A stretch of 64,000 nt of DNA from Linderina pennispora (taxonomy: Eukaryota; Kickxellomycota; Kickxellomycetes; Kickxellales; Kickxellaceae), in contig NW_024468261.1 in assembly GCF_002104995.1 (NCBI RefSeq), positions 310,001 to 374,000 of the forward strand, read 5' to 3'. Under the pieces are notes generated by a model. That model made no database searches and was not told where the DNA came from. It saw nothing but the letters and a program-made list of their open reading frames with translations. A program made the position numbers and the translations under genes. This document shows positions 43,100 to 54,918 of this stretch, piece after piece (the first letter of the stretch is position 1; each line of letters opens with the position of its first letter).

Positions 43100-45258
43100 T
43101 TATAATGTAAACGCGCCGGTGGCCACGGCCAGATTGCGCTTGGTCATCATGATATCGTATATCGGAGTGCTTTTGGTGCGCCACGTAGCCAGCAGCGCCT
43201 CGCTCTCCTGGACCTTCTTGGCCTTCCAGAGCCCCGCCGCGTCACGCTTCTTTGCCGCCGCGTCCTTGTCGCTGGTCGCCGGGTGCTCGCGGCGGTGGAC
43301 GACGATCGGATGGTCGCTGGCGTCGGGCGATCGGTTGATGCTCCATGCGCGCACGGTCTCGTCGGCGCCGCCCGATACCAGCAATGTGCCCTCCTGGACT
43401 GAAGGCCAGCGAGTAGACGGGGCCGGTGTGGCCAGCCAGCTGCTCCATGCGGCGGCCGGAGCCCAGATCCCACACATTGACGGTCCATGTCCTCGCCAGC
43501 CGACGCCATGACGCGGCCGTCGGGCGAAATGGCCACAGTGTCGACCGAGCCCGTGTGGCCAGGTGAAGACACGCACGCAGCTGCCGCGCTGCACGTCCCA
43601 GAGACGCACAGACTTGTCGCTGGATCCTGTGACCACGTACTTGCTGTTTCGGGTGGAACCGCACGCAGTTGACGTCCGACAGATGGCCAGCAAAGATGCG
43701 CAGCGCGTAGATGTGGTCGCAGCTCCACAGCCGCGCCGTGCGGTCATGCGAGGCTGTGGCAAAGTAGAAGCCCTGGGGGGCAAAGCTGGCGTCCCACACC
43801 GGGTAGTTGTGGCCCTTGTAGCTGACTACATTGGTCAGCGTCTCCAGGCTCCACAGCCGCGCCGTGCGGTCCTCGGACGCCGAGATCATGTAGCGGTTAT
43901 CGAAGCTAATGTCCAGCCCATAGACGGCGCCCGCGTGGCCCACCAGCCGCCGCGACTCGCCACCCGTTGGCTCGCGAGCCGCCTCCAGATCGCGCTCGCT
44001 GGTGACCGCCGGCGCATACACCGAGCTCTTGAGCCGCCGCAGCGGCTCGTGTGTCCAGGCTCCACAGCTTGATGTACGACTCGGAGAATCCCAGCTGCCA
44101 TCAGCGAGAGGTCGTCCGAGACCGTCCGTGCAGTTCAGCGTGCCGCCGGTGTTGTGCAGCGTGTACATGCACACCGACGGCAGCGCCGCCGGGCCTAGGG
44201 CCACGCGCTTGCGTGCTGCCCTGCAATTGCTGCAATCTGCTGCACCTACGTCGCGTCCGCGCGCCGGCGGCATTGGCACAGCGCCGGCCACGCCCTCCTG
44301 CTTGATCTTGCCAAACTCGCTCAGCAGCGCCGCCGATTCCGTAGCCGCCTCGTCCTTGACACGCCGATCCGGCACCGATCCGCAATGTGCGCTCGACCTG
44401 CTCGCGCACAAACGGGTCGATCGGCGCCGGGCCCAGCGCGACCGGCTGCGCATTGAACGCGTCGATCTGGTTCTGCGTGTGGCCAGGTGATGCCCACGTC
44501 TGCAGGCGCCCTCGGAGCTGATCGGCTCGGTGCCGTCGATGGTGCGGATGTTCAGGTGCTGGTTCACCGACCGCATCAGCAGCGTGTACTGGTGGTCCTG
44601 CAGGAACGACAGCAGCAGCTCGAACCCCACGCGTGTCATCCGCACCATGTACTTGTTGTCACGGTACGCCTTGGCCAGCTCGTTGCTGCGCACGTGCTCT
44701 GCATTCTGCAGCGTCCGCAACGTGGCGATATCGCCAGCATGGATACACCATGTGGTCGCCCGAGTACTTGTCAATGAACTCCTGCGCTTTCTCGCCCAGC
44801 CCGCGCATCAGCAGGTCCAGGTACGCATGCACAAACACTGGGTACGACGCCGCATACAGCTCGTGCTTGTATACGTCCAGCGAGCTGTCGATCCACCGCC
44901 GCAGCGACCCATAGCTCTGGTTGTACGCATCCTGGGTTCCCCTGCTCCGCTTGGTTGTAGAACATCACCCAGCTGGGCACGCTGGCGTCCGCCCCGACTT
45001 CGTTCGCCGGGAACCCGCTTGCCAGGTCTGCCAGCGTCGATTCGCTGCCCTCTAGCTTGGCGTCATTGCGCAGCGCCTTCTCAGCCTCCTTGTAGCCCTT
45101 GTCCTGCAGGTACTGCAGCACAATCTTTTCCACTTGCTTCTGCGATGTCCGCGCCTTGGAGCTGCTGCTGCCTGTTGTTGTTGCTGCTGGATGTGAGTGT
45201 AGCTGCATTGACCGCCTGCGTCGCCACTAGTGCCGTCGGTGTCTTTTGCTGGCCGCAT
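43100..45258 (-). CDS. TAF5: TAF5, WD40 subunit of TFIID (and SAGA)
   Basis: The ATG at 45258 starts MRPAKDTDGTSGDAGGQ and a poly-Gln tract. The LisH motif VEKIVLQYLQDKGYKEAEKA follows, then the TAF5 N-terminal domain (NQSYGSLRRWIDSSLDVYKH, YLDLLMRG, VGFELLLSFLQDHQYTLLMR, HLNIRTIDG). The WD40 propeller follows (LVGHAGAVYGLDISFDNRYM, SEDRTARLWS, SHDRTARLWSCDHIYALRIF, SSDKSVRLWDVQ, LAGHTGPVYSLAFS). The end TKSTPIYDIMMTKRNLAVAT..GAF is the typical TAF5 C-terminus. TAF5 scaffolds TFIID at Pol II promoters. The locus fits about 718 residues but is broken by at least eight single-base shifts spread evenly, the densest in the window. It is divergent from YIP1. Confidence 0.9.
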
Positions 45259-45485
45259 GGTTATGATAGAATATGGTGTTTGAAAAAAGAGTATGCTCTT
45301 TTTCCAAATTCGTGTGCAATTGCACTCGCTAGCCTTGTACAAAATAAGCACAAGCAGACTATTATGCAACAGCGATGCTCTGCGAGAAAAAAAATCCTTT
45401 CAACTGCTTGGCGAAAAATCGGTTCCTTCTTTTTTTTTTCCTTTCCTTCATTTTCAAACTCCATCCTCATCTCTCACCTCTTCCC
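45259..45485. promoter_or_regulatory. Compact divergent promoter (TAF5 / YIP1)
   Basis: 227 bp lie between start codons. A long T/C tract (45428-45450) precedes the YIP1 ATG. No TATA box is seen. Confidence 0.5.
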
Positions 45486-46236
45486 ATGGCACATTCGGTA
45501 CTCTTTGACCAGGACGCCGGCTACGGCAACAGCGGGCTCCCGCCCCACGCACAGCAGACAGACGGGTTCGAGTTCTACCAGACGCAGTACAGCGACCCGT
45601 CGGCCGCGCAAGCCAACATGCACGGCACCGGCGACGATTTCTACGCGTCCTCGTACGGCACGGCGGCGCCGCTGGTAGGAGCGGTCGTTTCTGGCAGCCT
45701 TCGGCACCGGCGGGTTCCCGAACGAGCCGCCGCTTCTGGAGGAGCTGGAGATAAACTTCCAGCACATAAAATCAAAGACGCTGGCGGTGCTGAACCCGTT
45801 CAAGCCTATTGACCGCGAGATCTACGATGACGCCGATATGGCCGGCCCGCTGCTGTTCATTCTGGTGCTGGGCACGCTGCTGCTGCTGTCGGGCAAGTCG
45901 CAGTTTGGGTATATCTATGGCGTGGGGCTGCTGGGCACTCTGGGCATCTGGGCCATTCTCAACCTGATGTCGCACGGCGGCATTGAGGTTATGCGGACCG
46001 CCAGCATTCTCGGGTACTGCCTGCTGCCTATCCTGGTGCTGGGCGGCCTGGGGCTCACGGTGGACCTGAAGGCAGCGCAGCTGGCCGGCTTGGCGGCTGT
46101 CGTGCCGATTCTGTGGTGCACGTACTCGTCGGCGACCATGTTTGTCACCATCCTGTCCATGTCTGAGCAGCGGTTACTTGTCGCCTACCCTGTTGGTCTA
46201 TTCTACGCAAGCTTCGCGCTGCTGACAATCTTCTGA
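45486..46236 (+). CDS. YIP1: Yip1/YIPF5-type Golgi-ER vesicle protein
   Basis: The ATG at 45486 (MAHSVLFDQDAGYGNSGLPP) opens a Gln/Ser/Tyr-rich cytosolic N-terminus. One shift near 45685 leads to PPLLEELEINFQHIKSKTLA and VLNPFKPIDREIYDDADMAG, the Yip1 signature. Five hydrophobic membrane helices follow (PLLFILVLGTLLLLSG, YGVGLLGTLGIWAILNLM, LGYCLLPILVLGGLGL, LAGLAAVVPILWCTYSS, YPVGLFYASFALLTIF). Yip1 proteins bind Rab GTPases (Ypt1) and act in COPII vesicle formation between ER and Golgi. The length, about 249 residues, is normal. It is convergent with the GATA factor, 47 bp away. Confidence 0.92.
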
Positions 46237-46283
46237 ACAACTATTTTATTTTAAATGCCTAAATGGCTTAAAGATCTGGAAAG

Positions 46284-48558
46284 CTAGGGTCGGTGCGGGG
46301 CTCCTGAATTTACAGAGTGGGGGGAAATGTATCGCTGCTGCTGTTGTTGCTGCTGTTGCTGCTGCTGGTGCTGCTGCTGGTATGAACCATCGCCAGTGCT
46401 TGTTCTGGCCAGCTCGGACAGCGACGGCAGCTGCCGCGACCCCGCATCCAGATGCTGCTTACCTGCCGCCAGCCGACAGTGGCGTATGCATGGGAACGCC
46501 ATCGCTGCTGCCAAACCCATGCGCCGGATACCGCGTCCCCTGCTGCAGACCATTTGCCAGCGGCGGCAGCGCATGCGAGCCGCCGGGGCTGTGAGGTGCT
46601 GGGTGTGCGAGCAAAATACGACGACTCGCCACGAGCCACGGGCTGCGGCGACATCGGGATGTTGATCGAGCCGCCCAGCGCCCGCCCGCCGCCCATAGGA
46701 CTGCCGACGGCGGCCGAGGCAGCAACGGCAGCTGCATCGTAGCTGCTGAGCGACGCGCGGTGCGGCACATCCATTGGTTGGCGCGACGTACTGGCCATGC
46801 TAGGCAACTCCGGCAGCGCCGTGCTGTGTCGCCGGAAGTCCACCGGCTGCGTCACCGGCGGCTGCACCTGCTGCGTGTAGCTGCCGGAGCTGCCGCCAGA
46901 GCTGCTTACATCGGCGCTGTTCAGCAGCTGAGTGCCATTAGCTGTGTATGAGGGCGCCATCGGCGCTGTGAATTGGCCCAGCGGACGCACTGCCAGCAAT
47001 GCTGGGCTGGGTAGGCAGCTGCGGCAGCACGCCCAGCAGCTGCCTTTGGCTGCACAGCGGCGGATCGGCGCGGTGCTGTGACGCCGGTCATTTCGCCATT
47101 CTTTTGCTTGCGGCGGTCCTGCCGCTTGCGAGGGGCTGGAGCCGTGGCTGCGTCGAAGCGCTGGCCGCTTGCGAATGACGTCGGTCTTGAGGGCTATCGG
47201 GCGGCTTTCCTTGTGCAACTTGTAGTATAACCCGCAGGCATTGCACAGCGGATTGCCCTTGCTCGTCGCGGCGCCACAGTGGCGTGGTCGTGGTCTTGCA
47301 GTTTGTGCATTCGGTCTTGGGCACATCCTCCTCCTCGCCATCCTTGCGCTGCGCATTTGACCGCAGCGACTTGGGCCGGTGTGTGTTGTGCAGCTTGTAG
47401 TACAGCCCGCAGGCATTACACAGCAGCGTGTCATTGACCGATCGCCGCCACAGTGGCGTCGACGTTCACCCCGCAGTTGTTGCAGATGGGCCCTTCGGAC
47501 TTGCTCGCTGGTTCCTGTGCCGGCATTGCGTGCGCCATGCCATACGGCGCCATCGGCAGCGCCCCCGGGTATGGCACGCCGTTCCACATGCCCTGGCTGC
47601 CCGCGTAGTCGCCCATCTGCAGCCCGGCCGCCGCCGCCCCGCCCATCGACGAAAATCCCAAACTGCGACCAGTCCGCTGCGTTGTTGGCCGAGAAGATAT
47701 CGTCCAGCGTGATCTCGATCTGCGGCGGATCCAGATCAAACCCGCTCGACAGGAAGCTCGACGGCCCAAGCGACATAAAGTCCGACGCCTGCACCTCCTC
47801 GCCAGCCGGCGTCGCCGTGCCTGCCAGCTGCCCACTGGACGCAGCCATATTATCGCCAGCCGGTCCGCCGGTAATCGACACGCTACCGCGCGTGCTGACA
47901 CTCGCCAGCTGCACAGCAGTCGCCGCCTCCTGATGCCGCCAGGCTTGCTCTCTTCGCCTGCGCTTGCCTCCACTGTCGACTGCTCGGCTATCTCGCTGGG
48001 CGTATGCCTGGCGGGCTCCTCAGCCACACTGGCGTCCGGGCGCTGCTGTCCCGCTGCTGCCGGCCCGGGGCTGGCGCTGCTTGACTCCTGCCTGCCTCGC
48101 CACTGCCTTTTTGCTTGCGCTTCGCCCGCCGCCTGCCTTCCTTTGCCCGCGTCTCCTCGCCTGTGCTGTCGCGATCCACTTCGCCGTTGGCTGGCGATGG
48201 CACTGGCTCCACCAGCCCGGAGTCCTCGGGGGGCCGGTCACCTGACTTGCCCAGTCGTACACGGATCTGTACTGGCTTCGTCTTGCGCAAATTCTCCGGC
48301 TTGATGATCGTCCGCTGCAGTTGCTTGGTTCGTCGCTGGCGACAGCTTCCGGTACTTGCGCCCATGGCCGCGCGCCTCCAGCATCTGGTGCAGGTGCCAT
48401 AGCCGCCACGACAGGTTCTCTAGCCGCGACCCGTTCTCCAGCGAGTCCTTGACCTTTGTGCATACCCGCCAGATCGTCGACAAGTCTCCCACATCGTCAA
48501 TGTCGTCGAACGGCGAAAACAGCTTCGTGCCCTTGATGCGAAGCAGGATAGGCGCCAT
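46284..48558 (-). CDS. Two-finger GATA transcription factor with DUF1752 (AreA/Gaf-like)
   Basis: The ATG at 48558 begins [20 protein letters not shown]. The DUF1752 signature of fungal nitrogen regulators follows ([30 protein letters not shown]). After disordered sequence come two GATA zinc fingers. Finger 1 is [25 protein letters not shown] and finger 2 [15 protein letters not shown]...GNPLCNAC, each Cys-x2-Cys-x17-Cys-x2-Cys when the shifts are removed. Each is followed by GLYYKLH and a basic tail ([25 protein letters not shown]). Only about 33 residues separate the fingers, without the cysteine-rich spacer of siderophore repressors. The C-terminal half is Ser/Pro-rich and ends in poly-Gln and [16 protein letters not shown]. 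At least six one-base shifts break the frame. The likely role is nitrogen-source regulation (inference from DUF1752). Confidence 0.88.
46333..46379 (-). repeat. CAG/CAA run encoding poly-Gln in the GATA factor
   Basis: GCTGCTGTTGTTGCTGCTG-type DNA encodes [18 protein letters not shown] near the C-terminus; length polymorphism is likely. Confidence 0.85.
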
Positions 48559-50153
48559 TGATTCTGTGCTTGCGGTGTATTATCCTCTGAGCTCTTGCTC
48601 TCCCTATTGTTTTTGCCCGCGCCCACTATATGCAACGAAAAATAAAGCTATCCCGCACAAGTGGAAGGAAAAAATGCCCCTGGTACAGCCCTTGTTGCGG
48701 TTTGAGCCTCAGGCGTTTACAAGTACAGAGGCCGTGGGCGTAGGGGTGTTGGGAACAGCGGCAGCGGCGGTGTCTGTACAGGGCTGGTTGATAATGTGGT
48801 AAAGAGGTCTATCTGAGCGATGGCTCTTTTCAGCCCGGTTTGTCAGGAGGAGGCAAAGCTGCTGTATAGGTGGTGTAATAGATGGCTGGACTGAGCACTC
48901 GTCACGCACGTATATGAACAACCCAAGCCAGGAACTATTGAAAAGGGGGAGGTGTTGGAGAGAGACGGCAAAAGTATATGGAAAAAAGGGCAAAGTGCTG
49001 CAAATTAGCAAGTATTAGTGTAGAGGAGAAAAGACGCTTGCTCACTTATCGGGGTACCCGCGATCCTTGTCCATCACGCGGGACTTGCCCTCGCTTTTAT
49101 TTCCTCTCCCCTCACGTTTTCAGCTGGGTGTGCCACCCCCAACAGAAAAAGTGCGTTCTGCCGTTGTCGCGCCCGAAACCAGTGAACGGATTAGTCCGAG
49201 CGCAGCCCCTTGGAGAAACTATGTGAGTAACAACCCCATCTGTCTTTCAAACCACGCCCCGCCTGTTGCCTGCCCGAGCACACTCTAGAGACGATTTCCC
49301 TGCCTGCCATGTACCTCCCGACCGCCCTTTGCGCTGTGATTTCGGTAACCTGATCTCGAATGCCTCTGCCCGGCCGGGTACTGAGCCGCTTTCCCTCTGT
49401 CAAAACGCTATGTCGCTCCCTGTCGCCTCTACAGAGCGGCACAGCCTGGGACATCATCCCGGGCATTAGCCCGCCAATGAACGCGGCCCCTTCGCTCAGA
49501 TGTGCTCTCATTTTCCGACCTGACTGAATTTATGCACACCGCTAATATTTGGCTAGCTGAGGATCCCCCTGCCGTCCGTCTGCCTCTTATGAAATTGCGC
49601 ACACAATAGACACTCCCCCGGCCTTCCCAGCGCGCATAGGCTAGTGTGGGCAGCACCCTCGCATAGGTCAAACGACCTGCAATGTGTCCATCCTCCCCAG
49701 ATCCGCCAAGCGGCATGGTAGAAAATGCCAAAAGCCCAGATGCGACCCACCAGTTCCAGGCTGCGGATTCTCGTGTGCTTTGCCCTCCTACCCGCACAGA
49801 ATCCCCCCCTTGAATGTGCTAGTTCCTTCGCACGGGCCCAGCTACTTGGCTGTCGCTGCCCGCCGCTGCAGTTCTTCAACGCGTCAATGCACCTATGCGA
49901 ACGCGGGCTCCCCAGTGTGTACGCCGAATGTCAGGATGTTGTCTTTGGCTGCCAGCTGTCCAACACAGCGCAGGCTTGCCTGTTCTGGCACTCTGTAAAA
50001 ACCGTTGAGGAATGTGAACATTTGAGCAACAAAAAAAAAAAAGGAAACACCCAAAGGGGGAAACTAGAAAACATGAATGTCTGAGCGCCCGATAACTGGC
50101 GTCTTCCGCCTTCCTTGATAGTGACCCGATGGGTATCTCCGCCTTCCCTTCCT
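48559..50153. other. Intergenic, promoter side of the GATA gene; no gene recognised
   Basis: 1.6 kb lie between the GATA gene start and the NCS1 stop (both leftward). No ORF has natural composition. A few GATA-core sites (e.g. CTTATCGG near 49046) could allow autoregulation, but such short matches occur by chance. An A-run lies at 50032-50042. Confidence 0.5.
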
Positions 50154-51046
50154 TCACACAAGCCCATCATACAAATTCAGCGCCTGCATGATCAGTGGGT
50201 CCTGGTGCGACCCCTCCTTGAACTCCCGCATGTCAATCTTGCCATCCTGGTTCTACATTGCAAAGGAAACACACCCATCAATTGAGCAACCAGATGAAGC
50301 CGCGCTTGCTGCCATCACCTCACTGTAGCTGCCGCCCAGCAGCAAAAACTTACCGAGTCCATCAGCCCAAAGATCTTGTCGACACGCTTCTCCGGCGTGT
50401 CCTCGTCCTCGGGCAGCTGCACCATGCTGCCGACCATCCTGTATATCGCATCGACAATCTTCAGCATCTCGTCCTTGGTGATGTACCCGTCGCTGTCAAT
50501 ATCATACAGCTCGAACGCCCATTTGAGCTTTTCGTCCGACGTCCCACGCGATGTGATCGATAGCGCCTGCAGGAACTCTTTGAAATCGATGGTCCCGTTG
50601 CGGTTTCGATCAAACACATCAAAGATGTAGTCTGCAAACCGCGACGGGTCGCCGAACGGGAAGAACTGCTTGTAGATACCCTTAAAGTCCGCTCGGTTGA
50701 TTTCGCCTGACGGGCAGTCCTTCAGGAATCCCTTGTACCTAAAAGCGCATAAACTGCTGCATGAATAAACCGATGGCGCCAGTATGGACATGCCTGTCCG
50801 TGCATGCCCCGTCCCTCCCTATGACGTTATGCTCCCCTTCCGGCCGACTTACCACTGCTGGATTTCCTTGCGCTCAACTACAGAGAGGACAGATGCAGTG
50901 CTGGCTGTTAGTACATGTGTGTTCGGCCGGCTGCTTCTCCCGTTCTCGCCTGCCGTCCATGGTCCCCGCCTGGCATACGTACAGCTGGTTGTGCTCTGCA
51001 GCTCGGTGAGCTGCTCCGACGATAGCTTGCTGTGTGACTTTCCCAT
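50154..51046 (-). CDS. NCS1: Neuronal calcium sensor NCS-1/frequenin
   Basis: Four exons (50983-51046, 50853-50877, 50354-50738, 50154-50252) give an intact 190-residue protein. Introns are 105, 114 and 101 bp with GTACGT/GTAAGT donors and a TACTAAC branch site in the first. It starts [16 protein letters not shown], with Gly2 for N-myristoylation, then [22 protein letters not shown]-hands 2-4 are canonical ([48 protein letters not shown]), while the first is degenerate as in all NCS proteins. The C-terminus is NLYDGLV, the family hallmark. In yeast Frq1 activates the PI4-kinase Pik1 at the Golgi and membranes in response to Ca2+. Exon 2 is only 25 nt. Confidence 0.96.
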
Positions 51047-52765
51047 GTGCGTGAATTGAAGAGAGAGCGAATATTATAATCTGTACAAGGCGGAATTCAA
51101 GACTGGTGAAGAGAAAAAAGGTGCTGCGTTTGTGTGGGGGGAGACAAGTGGTGAAAATGGTGGTACTGGGAGATTCAAAAAAATGGCTGGCCCACGTCTG
51201 CGGCTATTCTAGCCAGTTTATATCGCCCGCCAGGATGGGAAACTGTGCCCCAAGGCTTGGCCTGCCTCATTGAATCCGGACAAGCGCACTGAAGCGTCCT
51301 AACACTCAGCCATTAGTAAGAGGGGCTGCGCGTGAAACACTCGGGATTCGCTGGAAGGCCCAGAAGGACACAGTTTGCATGGTCACCCCCTTGAGCCTGC
51401 TGAACTTTTCCACAGATAGCTGTCATATTCGTGCGCCCCAGCCAGTCAGCGCTCGTTGGAACAATCCAAGGCTTCTAGTCCGGAATTGCTAGAAGCCAAA
51501 ACGCAAATTTTCTGTGCAGCCGGCGTTCTTCGTACTCCCCGTTGCTCCCCTCCGCCAGGCGCCATGCAGCGGCGAGTTCAGACGGTTTATACTTTCCCCG
51601 AAAAAGTCCTTCTGAGCAGAGCCGGCAGTAGGTTGGGTCGCTGGTGCCGCCGGCAACCTTGATCTGCGCTCGAAATCAGCATGCTGGGCAATGTTTGTTG
51701 GTGCCCGGAGCGGCAGACGACACCAAACGCCTCCCCTCACAGCCCGCCACTTGCACCCCCCGCACTCACATCCCTCTCTCCGCACGCGCGTACATCTCCA
51801 AGGCCGGGCATGCTTAGACTCGCCGGCATGCCGTGGTGATTAATAGAAGGAATGTTGGCGCGATACAGGCGGACCCAGCCAGCCCCTATGCGCTCAGCCA
51901 GCCTTTTTCTCCTAGTGCTACGCGGTTTCCCCGCAGCTCTCCAATATACCCTTCATCCCCACACCATATTGCCCCTCATTGACTGCCTCCCCTCTGTCTC
52001 CACATGTTTTTGACGAATACTCGTGCAGTGTGGGTCGGAGCCTGCGCACAACATTCCTTCTCCTTCCCCGCATGGATCGGGAATAGCCATTCTCTCATGT
52101 TTATTGAATTCTAGGGAATGGGCAACATGCATCCAAGCCGTGCTTGCCTTTGGGCGGCCGTGCTGAAAGATATTGAGCAGTTGTTGTGCTCATTTTCCCG
52201 TATAAGCCATGGGGAAAAAGAGCTATATTGCAGAGGCATAGTGAGGGGAAAGGGATGTGCGTTTATGAGGGGATGTGAAGAGGCAAATGTGGTAATTCTC
52301 CTGTGGTATATTGGTTGCTACTTGAGCCTTATATTTGAGCCCATGCTCTTCTCGTATGCTTGCATTCTTTTTTCCATTTGCTTTTTTTTTCCGACAAGGT
52401 CCCGGACGCTTGGATATATTCATCCTTCTACTCCCTCTACTCTGGCTCCCTCTCCTCCAGCCCCTTTAGTTTGTCTTGTCATTAATCCTTCCCATTTTTG
52501 CACACTCTGCTCACAGTCCATTGCTTGGTACACATAATTTTACCTACCCAAGTGCAGGGTCTAGTGTACCAAATAACACCAGTACTATTCAGTGGGCAAC
52601 GTACTATTAGGAAGCTCTGGTACCAGGTTTTAATATATCCTGGATTTGGCTGCCCCGTGCACACAGAGCTGTGACCTGGCAGCGAGCAAGACACATCTAC
52701 CCATCGATAAGTGGTTCTGACATTGCTGCTCGAGGTGGGTGAGACCGCGATCCAACACACCCCAG
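51047..52765. other. Divergent intergenic region (NCS1 / velvet)
   Basis: 1.7 kb with no recognised gene, spanning both promoters. A 139-codon frame at 52118-52537 is AT/CT-rich and has no domain. C/T tracts near 52420-52470 may be velvet-gene leader. Confidence 0.55.
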
Positions 52766-54644
52766 ATGAACAACAACCTGCAGCTCCTGTGCTCGGCCGC
52801 AGCCGAGGCAGCCGACGGCTTTGTGTTCCAGGGCAAGCGCTACGAGCTGCTAGTCCGCCAACAGCCCAAGCGGATCGCGCGTCGGCAGCATCAGCGAGAA
52901 GCTCGACCGCCGGCCAATCGACCCACCGCCGATCCTCCAGCTCCTGGTGCACGACTCCGCCGACCCCTTCGGTCAAAGCTTCACCGTCAGCCCGTCCTAC
53001 TTCATGCACGTGCAGCTGATGGACGAGGCCGGCGAGCAAGTGATCCGGCAGATCAAAGGGCATAAGGCCGACGCCATGGCGGGCTCGATGGTCTCGCCAT
53101 TGCACACACTGCGCGACGAGAGCATGGCTCAGGGCGCCTATTTTGTTTTCAGCGACCTGAGCGTGCGCATGGAGGGCTCGTTCCGGCTGCGCTTTGACCT
53201 GTTCGAGCTCGACGACTGCATGGTGCACAGCCGGGCGTCGGCCACCTCAGATGTGTTCTCGGTGTACTCGCCGAAGCGCTTCCCCGGTATGATGGAGTCG
53301 ACAAGGCTGTCAAAGCTGTTTGCCGACCAGGGGTTGCGTATCCGGATCCGCACCGAAGCAGGGACGAAGAAGCGCGCAAAAAAGTCAGCAGCAGCTTCGG
53401 GTGCGGCTGCAAAGCGCCAGAGAAGAAACGGCGAATGCAGCACGCCGTGCAGCTCATTAGAGATACGCGGGATCCTGGACGCAGATATTTTTGGGCAGAA
53501 GCACGCAGACTCGTCGCCGATTTCATCTCTGTCTGGCACTATGCCTGCCCAGCGACACCCTAGCTCTGGAATGCTGGTGTTTCAGACCGATCCGTTTTCA
53601 CAATTCAGAGCCGACCAGTGCCACCAGCCACCGCACTCGATGCCGCCAGGTTGTTGACCACAGCGCTGGGCAGCAGTATCCTGCCTTCAACCGTGGACCA
53701 CAGATTAACCGTGGGGAGCAGCCGCCCGTTCTCAGATATCCTTCCCATGCCTTCTTACGAGCCAAAGCTGCGGCACTCCATACCGACAAAGCAGCACACA
53801 TTTAATTTGAGCGACATTGCTGCTGTGGCATTGCTCGACAGTTTGAGCCAGGGCGGCGTTACCAAGTCTCAGGACACGGCAGCCGTGGCGCCTAGTGCCA
53901 GCTCACAGGTGCAGCAGCCACGGCTGTTGCCACACCCCGCATGTCCAGGGCTCGACTACCCATCTGGATTCAGCTTCACTGCGACAGAAGTATCCGCACC
54001 AGTGATAACAGCAGCTCCTAGACATACTGATGCACCGCACCGTCGTGCCCAGCATGTTCCAGCAGACCCCCGGCTCATTCGACTCATTCAATGCGCCGGC
54101 TACAGGCATGGGCGTGCCTTTGTCAAACTACCGGCTCTCTGCTGTCAACTCATCGGAGTTCAAGAACCCGGGCACGGATCCAGCAGTGTCAGAAACTACA
54201 AATATGCCGCACATACGTCCAGCACATGAATCCTTGTTCAGCAGCGGCCTATTCCTGGGTGCATCTGCCAAGCTCCATCCGACCCTGCGAACAAGCTCCG
54301 GAATCTTTTCGAACGTACGTGGCACTGACCACTCGGCGTTCCCACAGATTTCGCTAGATCACAAGGGCACAAACAACTCCGCGCCAAAGTCCAACCCAAT
54401 AGACTGCCGCAGCAGTACCACAAGTAGCCAGAGCAGCGATTACAGCAACGATGATACCAAGACAGCTGGGTACGGCGGCAGCACAGGCAATGCGCAGTTT
54501 GTGAATCCGAAAACAGGCATGTTCAGCCTAGCCGCCCGAAATCGCTACTCCGACACACCTGCACAATGGTTCGTCACCGGAGGGTACGCGCCTGGGGCTC
54601 GAGATCTCGTTCCCACAGCCGCTGCGCAGTACTCTACTTCATAG
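52766..54644 (+). CDS. Velvet-domain transcription regulator
   Basis: The ATG at 52766 opens MNNNLQLLCSAAAEAADGFV and FQGKRYELLVRQQPKR. After one shift comes the velvet core: VGSISEKLDRRPIDPPPILQ, LLVHDSADPFGQS, FVFSDLSVRMEGSFRLRFDL, VFSVYSPKRFPGMMESTRLS and KLFADQGLRIRIR. Then there is a basic KKRAKKSAAASG patch (possible NLS). A long Ser/Thr/Pro-rich tail covers 53440-54644, broken by shifts near 53620 and 54030. Velvet proteins (VeA, VelB, VosA) form light- and development-responsive dimers with an NF-kB-like fold and bind DNA. The subtype cannot be decided from this. The C-terminus is uncertain: an alternative frame runs to a TAA at 54774 (LASMDIGMGHQPTHATPG). Confidence 0.9.
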
Positions 54645-54918
54645 CATCACTACTCCGGGTGAACAGTGGCCGGGTCTTGCATCCATGGATATTGGCATGG
54701 GGCATCAACCGACTCATGCCACACCTGGCGCAAATTCTGCAGCCAGACCTGACCACCCGCGCGCCGTCGTTTAATATCTATGTATCTCTGCGTCTATATA
54801 CCCTACCTCCACTTTTCATTGTCGCTTTTTCTCCTCCATTCCTTGTTCCTGAGAGCCACTTCTTTTTACAAAACACAATAGCATATTTCTAAAGACATGG
54901 TGCCGTGCAAGTCGGGAC

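Noticed and set aside
42177-43511. 444-codon plus-strand frame spanning the unknown nuclear gene and antisense to TAF5
   Set aside because: Only the first part (VVELSDSDVEE...) is plausible protein. The 3' third is antisense to the conserved WD40 sequence of TAF5 and stays open only because of high GC and frameshifts.
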